From Miscanthus floridulus (lineage: Eukaryota; Streptophyta; Magnoliopsida; Poales; Poaceae), in contig NC_089593.1 in assembly GCF_019320115.1 (NCBI RefSeq), forward strand, positions 12,557,873 to 12,621,872: 64,000 nucleotides of DNA. Direction: 5' to 3'. A model generated the notes under the pieces. The model saw nothing but the letters and a program-made list of their open reading frames with translations, had not been told where the DNA came from and ran no database searches. Of this stretch, positions 1 through 10,399 are shown one piece after another. Made by a program: the position numbers and the translations under genes. The stretch's first letter is position 1, and each line of letters starts with the position of its first letter.

Positions 1-460
1 CCCAGCAGCTCGAGGTCCGCATCGACGCTGTCGTCAGCAGAAATGGAGCTGCTGATGCTGCCGCGTAGAACCTCGACCTCCGCTGCCGCCGCACGCGCTG
101 CATCCACCGCCGCCTACCGCTTCCGCCTCTGCTCTGGCTGCTGCCAGCTCCGCCGTGGCCAGCTTCGATGCCCTTGTCGCCGCCGCAGCGGTCTCTGCTG
201 TCGCTCGCTCGCGTTCCTCTACCGCGGCAAGTTTGGCCTCCTGCCGATGCCGCGTGCTCGAGGCGACCGAGCACTGAGACTGTCCTGCGGACATGATGCG
301 CTACCGAGGGGCTGCTGCGTGGGGAGAGGGCTGCTTCAGACGAGGGCGCAGAGTGAGAGGAGTGAGCAGGAGCGGCCGGAGCTGCTGCTGCTCCCAGCTG
401 GGGCTGTTGCGAGGCTGGGAAAGGAGATGAGCAGGAGATGCTCAGGCTATAGGATAGTAC
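1..460 (-). pseudogene. Copia copy 1: leader and start of gag (partial, broken)
   Basis: Read on the minus strand, a leader of about 165 bases follows the primer-binding site and leads to an ATG at 294. The peptide starts MSAGQSQCSV and is rich in Ala, Glu and Arg (coiled-coil-like). The same region lies before gag in copy A (ATG at 10343), which identifies it. The reading frame shifts in the middle: the first frame stops at 34, while the bases beyond still match copy A in another frame. The rest of this element lies outside the window to the left. I infer a non-functional gag start. Confidence 0.6.
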
Positions 461-473
461 AGCTCCGATACTA
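461..473 (-). other. Primer-binding site of Copia copy 1
   Basis: Just inside the LTR end at 476 the minus strand reads TAGTATCGGAGCT. This is two changes from TGGTATCAGAGC, the plant Copia site that pairs with initiator tRNA-Met. It shows that the LTR at 476 is the 5' LTR of an element running leftwards. Confidence 0.6.
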
Positions 474-475
474 GT

Positions 476-776
476 TGTTAGTCACTGAATTCTTACTCTT
501 GGTAGTAGCAGAATTCTTACTCTGATCGAGAGAGGATGACACTAGGAGTTGGGGCAATTTTCTAGTTTATTTCTCACACAAAAGCCATGCCAACCTGAGG
601 GGTTGGGGATATATATTTATAGGTTGCTAGCCAGCCAAGCATATGCCAAGATGCTAGATGTTAACATTGCTGTCCTAAAACAGATATTGTCCTAGATGCA
701 AAGATGCTGTCCTAGCCAGTCAAGGATGTTGTCCTTGATGCTAAGATGTTGTCCTAGCCAGTCAATGATGTTGTCC
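476..776 (-). repeat. LTR of Copia copy 1, truncated at its U3 start
   Basis: This stretch repeats most of the LTR at 777-1164 in the same orientation but lacks the first 80-90 bases of U3. Its outer end is TG on the plus strand (CA on the element strand), next to the primer-binding site. It is the 5' LTR of the element leaving the window on the left. Confidence 0.7.
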
Positions 777-1164
777 GTTAGTCGCTGAATTCTTACTCTT
801 GGTAGTAGTAGAATTCTTACTCTCATCGAGAGAGGATGACACTAGGAGTTGGGGCAATTTTTTGGTTTATTTCTCACACAAATGCCATGCCAATCTGAGG
901 GGTTGGGGATACATATTTATAGGCTGCTAGCCAGCCAAGCATATACCAAGATGTTTGATGCTAACATTGCTGTCCTAAAATAGATGATGTCCTAGATGCT
1001 AAGATGCTGTCCTAGCCAGTCAAGGATGTTATCCTTGATGCTAAGATGTTGTCCTAGCCAGTCAAGGATGTTGTCCTTGATGGGCATCAAGACCACCATG
1101 CAGCCACAAGGACCATATGCTGCAGCCCCACAAAGACCAGCCAACACAAATACTTATCCCATCA
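777..1164 (-). repeat. 3' LTR of Copia copy A
   Basis: On the minus strand it starts TGATGGGATAAG after a purine tract (1165-1176, GGGGGGAGAA) and ends at the join with the truncated LTR. It matches the plus-strand LTR at 12764-13132 in reverse complement. The U3 part carries two to three imperfect copies of a roughly 40-base unit containing CTAGCCAGTCAAGGATGTT (positions about 1000-1080). Confidence 0.8.
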
Positions 1165-1189
1165 TTCTCCCCCCAAGTCTTATGCGTCG

Positions 1190-4100
1190 TCTTGTGGGAA
1201 AGTTGAACCATCCCGGTCCTGGAGCAGAGCTCAAGGAACTTGATCCTCCCAAGAGGCTTGGTAAGCAGGTCCGCAAGCTGGTCCTTGGTGTTGATGTAGC
1301 TTGCCTTGATGCTCCCTTCCTCCAAACAGCCTCGGATGAAGTGGTACCTCACTCGGATGTGTTTACTCCGTTCATGGAAAACGGGGTTCTTTGCTAGGGC
1401 CAGAGCGGACTTGATGTCCATCCTGAGCTCCACTGCTCTAGTGTCTCTGCTGAGGAGATCACCAAGCAGTCGAGCGAGCCAGAGCGCATGAGTCGAAGCG
1501 GTGGAGGCCGCTATGTACTCGGCCTCGTAGCTGGACAGGGCATCACCTATTGCTTGACTGACTACCAGTTAACGAGGCACTTGCCGAGGAGGAAGAGGAT
1601 CCCGCTCGTGCTCTTGCTGGTGTTGATGTCATCGGCGTGGTCGCTGTGGCTATACCCGATGAAGTGTGCCGCCGCAAGGCACCTAGGGTAGTAGAGGCCG
1701 TGGTCGAGAGTCCCCACAATGTAGCAGATGATCCTCTTCACAGCCTGTTGGTGCTCCGTCGTCGATCGCTGCATGAAGCGACTAATGTAGCCGACGGAGA
1801 CTGCCAAGTCTGGCCGTGTGTGGGCGAGGTAGCAAAGGCTCCCCACAAGACGCCAGTACTGCATAGTGTCCACCTCTTCCGTCGTGCTGTCGCGGCTCAG
1901 CTTCAGCCTCTTCTCCATCGGAGTGAGAGCTGGGTTGTAGTCAGTGAGCCCAGCTAGCTCAACAATGCGCTTGGCATAGGCGGTCTGTCGAAGCATGATT
2001 CCGGAGTCATCCTAGTGCACCTCGATTCCTAGGTAGAAGTAGAGAAGCCCCAGGTCACTCATCTAGAAGGTGGCCTTCATCTCTTCCTTGAATGCCGCCA
2101 CCTCCGCATCCTTGGTGCCGATGATCACCAAGTCGTCGACGTAGACACCCACCAGCAGAGCATTTCCTCCACTTCCCTGTCGGTAGATGGCCGCCTTGTG
2201 TGGGCTTTGCTCGAAGCCCATCCCCTTTAGCGTGGAATCCAACTTGGCATTCCACGCCCTTGGTGCCTGCCGCAAGCCATAGAGGGCCTTGCGTAGGCAG
2301 AGCACCTTGCCCTCCTTGCCAGGGATCGCAAATCCCAGCGGCTGGTGCACGTAGACCTCCTCCTTTAAGTCGTTGTTAAGGAACGCCGACTTGACGTCCA
2401 TGTGATGAACACGCTAGCCCTTCTGGGCAGCTAGCGCAAGGAGGAGTCACACAGACTCTATCCGTGCCACGGGAGCAAAGGCATCGTCGAAGTCGACCCC
2501 CTCCTGCTGCACAAAACCTTGTGCCACCAAGTGAGCCTTGTGCTTGACGATGGCGCCGGCTTCATCCCTCTTCAGCTTGTACACCCACTTAAGGGTGATC
2601 GCGCTGTGGCCCTGAGGAAGGTCAGCAAGCTCCCAGGTGCGGTTCTTCTCAATCGCATCCATCTCCAACTGCATCGTGGTGCGCCATGCCGCATGTCTCT
2701 CAGCCTCAGCAAACGATTGAGGCTCGTCGTCATCACACGCAAGGTGCAACTGCACCTCCAGGTCGTGAAGCACCAGTCCCGGCACCAGCTGGTCGCCGAG
2801 AAGGTTCTCCATCATACGGTACCGCAACGGCTCGCCATCGTGGTATGCGTCGATGCGCTCCTCGTAGTGAGAGAGCGAAGTAGCGAGCTCAACTGGGCTG
2901 TGCTCAACACGAGCTGGTGTTAGAGTAGACGTGCCCAGAGAGGTGCCTGTTGGTGTTGGAGTGCGTGGCGGTACCGGCTGTGGTGGAGCCGGCGAAGAAC
3001 TCATCATAGCCGAGGTCTTGGCTGGAGAGTGTGGTGCTGTCGGAGTAGCAGGCGCCGGGGTCGGTGGAGGCTCGGGGACTAGGGTAGACATGCTCATCGA
3101 AGAAGAGCTGCCTACTCCCCTAGCTCCCTCGAAGTGAACGTACTCGACAGTGAAGTCATCGTACATCGGAGCCGAGCCGTCGTCCACCGCCTTATCCCAC
3201 GCCCATCCTCGCCCTTTGTTGAACACAACGTCGTGCGCCGTGCGCACACGCTGTGTCTTTAGGTCGAGGATGCAGTAGGCCTTCGAGCCCTCTGTGTAGC
3301 CGATGAACACTCTCGAAGTGCTCCTGTCGTCGAGCTTGCTGATGTGGCCAAGCTCCTTGGCGAACGCAAGGCAGCCGAAGACCCATAAGTGGGAGACCAC
3401 CGGCTTGCGCCCATGCCAAGCCTCGTACGGCGTCCTATCATCGAGCGCCTTGGTAGGCGAGCGGTTGAGGACGTAGACGGCCGACACCACCGCCTCTCCC
3501 CAGAAGACAGCCGGCATCCCCCTCTGCTTGAGAAGGGCCCAAGCCATCCCCACAACTGTCTGGTTGCACCTCTCGACGATGCCGTTCTGCTGCGGGCTGT
3601 ATGGCGTGGAGTAGTGGCACTGAATGCCCTTATCAGCATAGTACGATGCGAATTCAGCCACCGTAAATTCGCCGCCATTATCGGTGCGCAGCACGCGTAG
3701 CTTGCGGCCGCACTCCGCCTCCGTAGCAGCCTACGCGCGCCTGATGGCATCCACAGCCTCTCCCTTGCTACCGAGGACCATCACCCACATGTAGCGGGAG
3801 AGGTCGTCGATGAGTAGTAGGAAGTAGCATCGTCCTCCTAGTGTGGCCGGTGTCACTAGGCCACACATGTCCCCGTGCACAAGCTCGAGCCTCTCCTTGG
3901 CTCGAAAGCTCGCCCGCTAAGGAAAGGGGAGTCACCTCTGTTTTGTCAACACGCAGACATCGCAGAGCTACTCCACATGGTCGAGGCACGGCAGGCCTCG
4001 CACCATCTCCGTGGCACTGAGCTGCTTCAGGGCCTCGAAGTGAAGGTGCCCGAAGTGCTCGTGCCACTGCCACGCCTCATCATCCCAACAAGCAGTGAGA

Positions 4101-4694
4101 CAGAGGGGTTGTGCCACCTGCACATTAAGGACGTAGAGTCGATTTGCGCTTCTGGTTACCTTGGCAAGAAGGCGATGGCGACGATCCCAAATCCTCATGA
4201 CTACATCCTCAACCACCACGCGCAAACCGTTCTCATCCAGCTATCCTAAGCTGATGATAGAGTTCCTCAACGCGGGGATGTAGTAGACTCCGGTGAGCAG
4301 CCTGTGCTCACCAGACACAACGGTGAAGGTAACGGAGCCAACGCCCTTGATCTCCACGCTGGAGGCATCCCCAAACTTGATGGAGCCTCGGACGCTAGAG
4401 TCAAGCTCGGTGAAGAACTCCCGTCGACCGGTCATGTGATGGGTGGTGCCGATGTCGAGGCACCACCCGTCAGTCTTGTCGTTGCCGGAGCCGTCGCCGA
4501 GGAGGGCGTGTGCTTTTGGCTCGTCAAGGTGGAGAGCCGCTGCAACCGGTGCCGCTGGAGGTAGCTCGATGCTTGCATGTGCCATGAACAGAGCCAGCTC
4601 CTCCTCCTCCGCCTGTGCGACATGGGCCAAGCCGCGTCGTGGCTATCGACAGTCCTTGGCCCAATGGCCAAGCTGGCCGTAGTTGCGGCAGGTG
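1190..4694 (-). pseudogene. Copia copy A pol (zinc knuckle to RNase H), broken
   Basis: From 4694 leftwards the minus strand encodes a CCHC knuckle (TCRNYGQLGHWAKDC, near 4690-4640), a protease site (LDIGTTHHMTG, near 4440), an integrase core (LRTDNGGEF near 3680; PQQNGIVER near 3580), Copia-type reverse transcriptase with YVDDLV near 2140, and RNase H ending near 1190. It is cut by stops, for example TAG at 2063-2065 and two more near 2410 and 2450, and by frameshifts around 1560-2000 and 3750-4250. The normal stop (TAG in copy B) is TGG here, so the last frame runs into the LTR to 1062. Family assignment is strong; no product is expected. Confidence 0.85.
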
Positions 4695-5827
4695 TGTAAG
4701 GTCGAGATGGCGGACTAGAGGGGGTGTGAATAGTCCTTTCTAAAAATAATTGCGTTGGCTAACCAAAACAAGTGCGGAATTAAAACTATCGGTCTAGCCA
4801 AGACTACACCCCTCTATTTATGTTGTCTAGCACCTTCCAAAGATACTAATTAAGCAACAAAGGTGCCGGGCTAGCTAGAGCTCACCTAACCAATTCTAGA
4901 AGCAAGGTCACACAAACCTATGCCACTAGTACTTCAAGCAACAAGGGAGCTGCTACACAAGTTAGTAAGCAAAAGCACAAAGCCACCTAAGCTCACTAGC
5001 AGTGCTCAATAACAAGGCAACCAATGCCAAATTAGAGAGCGCAATTACTTAGCTACACAAACTAAGTAATGTGACTAACAAGGTTACACAAACCAAATTA
5101 ACCACGCAAGGGAGCTACTTCTATGCTACACAAGCAAGAAGGTAACTAGTAAGCTACACAAGCTAACTAATTACAAGAGCAACTACACAAGCACAATGTA
5201 TATGAAATATAAATACAAGCTTGTGAAAGGGGATTGCAAACCAATGGGAAGAACAAGGTGGACACGGTGATTTTTCTCCCGAGGTTCACATGCTTGCCAA
5301 CACGCTAGTCCCCGTTGTGTCGACCGCTCACTTGGTGGTTCGGCGGCTAATTGGCATCACCCACCAAGCCCGCACGTTGGGCATCGCAAGAACCTACCCC
5401 AAAAGTGAGGGTAGCTCAATGACACGCTTTACTAAAGTTGCTCTTTGCGGCTCCCACGGGGCGAGCACAATGCCCCTCACAAAGCTCTTCTCCGGAGCAC
5501 CGCATAAGCTTCTTGCGGGCTTCAACGAAGACCACCACCAAGCCATCTAGGAGGTGGCAACCTCCAAGAGTAACAAGCACCACCGGCTTGTAACTCGATC
5601 ACCTAGTGTCACTCGATGCAACCTCACGATGCAATCGCACTAGAATCATTCTCTCACACAATCAGATGATCACTATCAAGCATATGTGAGATGGAGGGCT
5701 CCCAAGCACTCTCAAGCATGGACACAAAGTCCCCCAAGGTGCTCAGCACCAGTCATGGCAGAGACCACCTTCTATTTATAGCCCCATGGGCTAAACTAGC
5801 CGTTACCCCTTCATTGGGCAAAACTCG

Positions 5828-6290
5828 GGATGACCGGACACTCCGGTCGTATCGACCGGACGCAGGACCTCAGCGTTCGGTCAACGGATGCTCGCCATGT
5901 GTCGCCTCCATTCAACCTCAGTCACTTGATCTCAACGGTCAAGTGATGATCGGACACAGCTGCACAAACTGACCGGACGCAGCAACCCCAGCATCCGGTC
6001 ATTTCCAGTAAGGTACCAGTCGCGACCGGACGCGTCCGGTCGGTCACGATCGGACATAGTGTCAGCGTCCGGTCCTTCTCCAACTTTTTTGTGTCACCTA
6101 CATCACCGTACGTTAGCCTGACCGAACGCACCCTGCCAGCGTCCGGTCACTTCCAGCGCCAGCGACCGGTCGAAGACCGATGCCTGCACGCTCTCTACCA
6201 CCACTGACCGGACATAGGACCCCAGCGTCCGGTCACCACGTGACCAGCGTCCGGTCCACTCTGGAAGACCCTGTCTTTTCTGTATAGGGG
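5828..6290. repeat. Array of GACCGGACGC and its reverse complement (outer element)
   Basis: The 10-mer GACCGGACGC and its reverse complement GCGTCCGGTC, with one- or two-base variants, recur roughly every 20-50 bases in alternating orientation. The spacing is irregular, so this is not a simple tandem repeat. No open frame explains it. Confidence 0.8.
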
Positions 6291-6378
6291 GCCGGTGGCA
6301 CCGTCGGACTGTCTGCACTCTACGGGCAAACACTCCGCCGGTGGAGTTTCGAACCCTTGCCTCCGTTCCATTACCGAG

Positions 6379-8261
6379 TGAAAGGTCCTAATGGCTAGAG
6401 GGGGTGAATAGCCTAATAAAATTTCTACAACAATACTTAACAAAAGGTTAGACAATTATGAGGCAAAGCAAGTGTTGCACTAGCCTACTCAAAATGCAAG
6501 CCACCTACCACAATTCTAGTTTAGATAGTATCTATTCACACAACAGCTATGACACTACCCTATGTTAGTGTGCTCTCAAAGGCTAACTAAAGAGCCACAC
6601 CAACCAACCAAGCAAGCTCTCACAACTAGCTACACTAAAGAGCTTAACAACTAGTTTGCGGTAATGTAAAGAGAGTGATCAAGAGGGTTATACCGCCATG
6701 TAGATGAAGGAACCAATCAATCACAAGAATAAATAACAATGAAGACCAATCACCTCAGAATCAATGATGAACACAATGATTTTTACCGAGGTTCACTTGC
6801 TTGCCGGCAAGCTAGTCCTCGTTGTGGCGATTCACTCACTTGGAGGTTCACACGCTAATTGGCTTCACACGCCAAACCCTCAATAGGGTGCCGCACAACC
6901 AACACAAGATGAGGATCACACAAGCCACGAGCAATCCACTAGAGTACCTTTTGGCTCTCCACCGGGGAAAGGTCAAGAACCCCTCAGAATCACCACGATC
7001 GGAGCCAGAGACAATCACCACCCTCCGCTCAACGATCCTCGCTGCTCCAAGCCGTCTAGGTGGCAGCAACCACCAAGAGCAACAAGCGAATCCCACAGCG
7101 AAACACGAACACCAAGTGCCTCTAGATTCAAACACTCAAGCAATGCACTTGGATTCTCTCCCAATCTCACAAAGATGATGAATCAATGATGGAGATGAGT
7201 GGGAGGGCTTTGGCTAAGCTCACAAGGTTGCTATGTCAATGAAAATGGCCAAAGGTGTGAGCTTCAACTGGCCATGGGGCTTAAATAGAAGCCCCCACGA
7301 AATAGAGTCGTTGTACCCCTTCACTGGGCACAACGCGGGGTGACCGGACACTCCGGTCGGATTGACCGGACGCTGGCCCTCAGCGTCCGGTCGCGTGATT
7401 CACGCCACGTGTCCCTTGCTTCAAATACTATTTGTCAGATTTCAATGGTCATCTTTTGACCGGACACAGCGCACAAAGTGACCGGACGCTCAGCCTCCAG
7501 CGTCCGGTCGTTTCCAGTAAGGTTCCAGAAACGATTTTCTTTGACCGGACGCATCCGGTCATGCTTGACCGGACCCTGCCAGTGTCCGGTCACTCAGTGA
7601 CTTTTCTCTGCGCTACCCAACAATAGGACTGGACACACCCTTCCAGTGTCCGGTCGTTCAAGACCCAGCGTCCGGTCGTTTGACCGACGCCAGCGTCTCT
7701 GCTGTTACAACTGACTGGACGCGCCGGTTCCACTAGGACCAGCATCCGGTCACCTTGTGACCAGCGAGACTAACTCATTTTCACCTCTAACTTTTTCACC
7801 CTTGCTCAAATGTGCCAACCACCAAGTGTATCACCTTGTGCACATGTGTTAGCATATTTTCACAAACATTTTCAAGGGTGTTAGCATTCCACTAGATCCT
7901 AAATACATATGCAATGAGTTAGAGCATCTAGTGGCACTTTGATAACCACATTCCGATACGAGTTTCACCCCTCTTAATAGTATGGCTATCAAACCTAAAT
8001 GTGATCACACTCTCTAAGTGTCTTGATCACCAAAACAAAATAGCTCCTATGATTTCTACCTTTGCCTTGAGCTTTTTGTTTTTCTCTTTCTTCTTTCCAA
8101 GTCCAAGCACTTGATCATCATCATGGCATCATCATCATCATCATGCTATGATCTTCATTTGCTTCACCACTTGGAGTGTGCTACCTATCTCATGATCACT
8201 TGATAAACTAGGTTAGCACTTAGGGTTTCATCAATTCACCAAAACCAAACTAGAGCTTTCA
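6379..8261. mobile_element. Inner solo-LTR-like element, same family (duplication CCGAG)
   Basis: It starts TGAAAGGTCC, ends AGCTTTCA, and is flanked by CCGAG at 6374-6378 and 8262-8266. Its first half is a diverged copy of 4695-6310 and its last 450 bases are a diverged copy of 8300-9024, so one family member inserted into another. It is 1.88 kb long with no coding capacity. The middle carries the GACCGGACGC/GCGTCCGGTC motif array. Confidence 0.65.
7338..7765. repeat. Array of GACCGGACGC and its reverse complement (inner element)
   Basis: This is the same alternating 10-mer array at the equivalent place in the inner element. Sequence between motifs has diverged more than the motifs themselves, for example between the opening GACCGGACACTCCGGTCG blocks of both arrays. 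Confidence 0.8.
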
Positions 8262-9024
8262 CCGAGTTGATCCGCATCAACTCCAACTTCATCTCCTTTG
8301 TAAATACACCAACACCACCAAGTGTACACCACCATGTGTATGTGTGTTAGCATTTTCACAATCATTTCCCAAAGGATTAGTCACTCAACTTGTCATGCCA
8401 CTCAATCCTAGCAACGATGCAAGGTTAGATCACTCGAGTGGCACTAGATGACCGATATGCAAACAAGTTTGCCCCTCTTGATAGTACGGCCATCTATCCT
8501 AAACCCGGTCATCAACTTCTCTACACACCTATGACCGGTAAAATAAAATGCCCTAGGTTATACCTTTGCCTTGCGCATTCCATTCCATCTCCTCCAATGT
8601 CGATGCAACACATGCACCAACATGATCAACAATGATATGATCCACTTCATATCATCATGTGATCATATTGGTTTATCGATCTTGACTTCACTTGCTTTTC
8701 GCCGTTGCCTTCGTCCATCGGCGCCAAGTCTATCGCTCCAAAGCCTCCAACTTGCCCTTCACGCTTGCAACCGGTCCATCAAGCCAAGTCATGTCTTGAT
8801 CTTCTCCACCTTGATCACATGACTCAGTGTCATGTCTCATGTGCAATGAGCTCCTTCATCATCACATGTGTGAGCTTTGCAACATCTCCAAGCCATTTTC
8901 ACCTTCATGGCATGTGTTGCTCACACATATGTACCTATGGACTAATCACCTATGTATCTCATATAAACACAATTAGTCCACCTAGGTTGTCACTTAATTA
9001 CCAAAACTACACAAGGACCTTTCA

Positions 9025-10343
9025 AGGTGTCGTCTCATGCCGGCTTGTGCTTGCCGGTGGCGTCGCCCTGGGCGCCTCTGCGGGCATCGCCCTTGGCACG
9101 TCCTCGTGCCCCGGCCTGGGCGTCTCTGCGCGCCTTGCATGGCTTACCATGCTTACGGCCGCCTGTCGCGGAAGAAGGCTCCCCCTTCTTCTGGTTACCT
9201 TGGTAGGCAACCCACTGCTCCCGAGTGAGAAGGAGCTTCCCGCCAGGGGTGATGGGCCCTGAGAGAGACTATGGCTCATCACTGTCGATGACCTTGAGGC
9301 AACCTATCGCCTCCTTGATCGACATCGTGGAGAGATCCAGCAGAGACTCGATCGAGCGAGCCATCTGCTTGTACTTCTCGGGGATACAGCGGAAGAGCTT
9401 TTCGACAGCTCTCTCCTCGCTGTAGGTGTCATCACCGAACTGTACCATCTTCTGCAATAGAGTGTTGAGACGAAGAGTAAAGTCATCAACATACTCACCT
9501 GACTTGAAGGCCAGGTTCTCCCACTCCTTGCGAAGTGCCTGTAGTGTGGACTTGCGAGCGCGGTCGCTACCGATGCGTGCCACAGCGATGGCATCCCAAG
9601 CCTCCTTGGCAGTCCGCTTGTTGGTAAGTGAGAACTGCATCTCAGATGGGACTGTAGTGATGAGGGCATCCAGCGCCCGTCGATCCTGGTCGTAGTCGAC
9701 GTCGCCGTACCGGACTGCCTCCCACATGTGCCGCACCTAGAGCTTTACCCTCATCACCGTAGCCCACTCGACGTAGTTGGTCTTAGTGAGGGTAGGCCAC
9801 CCACCGCCGGGGCCGATGTCCCTCACAACAGCCTAGAGCCTGTGGTTACCATGGTACCAATCTGAGGAGAGAGCCACGCTGCCTGTGAAGGCCGCGCTCT
9901 CCATCGACCCGTCCACCACCGTTGCCGTGCGTGCCTCCTCTAGGAGCGCCACTGCCGTGCGTGCCTCCTCTAGGAGCACCACCGGCGCGTCCGTGCCTAT
10001 CTAGGCTATCGCCGTGCTCGTGGGCGTGCACGGCTACACACTGTGCCGCCCACGCTCGCGCTGCCTCCCTCATCAGTAGCTCGAGGTCCGTGTCGGCGCT
10101 GTCGTTAGCAGAAATGGAGCTGCTAATGCTGTCGCGCAGAACCTCGACCTCCGCTACCACCGCCGCCGCTTCCACCTCCGCTCTGGCTGCTGCCAGCTCC
10201 ACCACTACCAGCTTCGATGCCCTTGCCGCCGCCGTAGCGGTCTCTGCTGCCGCTCACTCGCGTTCCTCTGCTGCGACAAGTTTGGCCTCCTGTCGATGCC
10301 ACGTGCTCGAGGCGACCGAGCGCTGAGACTGTCCTGCGGACAT
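9025..10343 (-). pseudogene. Copia copy A gag (UBN2-type), broken
   Basis: An ATG at 10343 opens an Ala/Glu-rich N-terminal part with a TGA after about 29 codons and a later frame change. After a stretch with TKTNYVEWA near 9770, the best preserved frame (9736-9269) holds the Copia gag core, with RHMWEAVRYGD, KEAWDAIAVARIG and IPEKYKQMARSIESL. A TAG stands just before RHMWEAV. A TGA lies close to the insertion point at 9025, after which the zinc knuckle continues at 4694. The role in intact elements is the nucleocapsid and packaging protein. Confidence 0.75.
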
Positions 10344-10399
10344 GATGCGCTACCGGGGGCTACTACATGGGGAGAGTGCTGCTTTAGACAAGCTATCTG

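Larger units (their letters stand above)
4695..9024. mobile_element. Outer solo-LTR-like insertion in copy A (duplication AGGTG)
   Basis: The element starts TGTAAGGTC and ends GGACCTTTCA, a near-perfect inverted terminal pair, and is flanked by AGGTG at 4690-4694 and 9025-9029. Taking out the insertion and one AGGTG rejoins the gag zinc knuckle codon for codon, which proves the borders. TG...CA ends and a 5-bp duplication are LTR-retrotransposon traits, but there is no coding domain, primer site or second LTR. A TATA-like motif (GCTATAAATAGA, minus strand) lies at about 5771-5782. Net length without the inner copy is about 2.44 kb. I infer a solo LTR of an unnamed family; a non-autonomous element is the alternative. 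Confidence 0.65.
777..10390 (-). mobile_element. Copia LTR retrotransposon, copy A (broken, with nested insertion)
   Basis: Reading right to left, the parts are gag (10343-9025), a nested insertion (9024-4695), then zinc knuckle, protease, integrase, reverse transcriptase and RNase H (4694-1190), polypurine tract and 3' LTR. The 5' LTR is missing: homology to the copy 1 leader ends at about 10389, where the inverted copy B begins. Without the insertion it is about 5.3 kb. Stops and frameshifts in every domain make it inactive. Confidence 0.8.
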
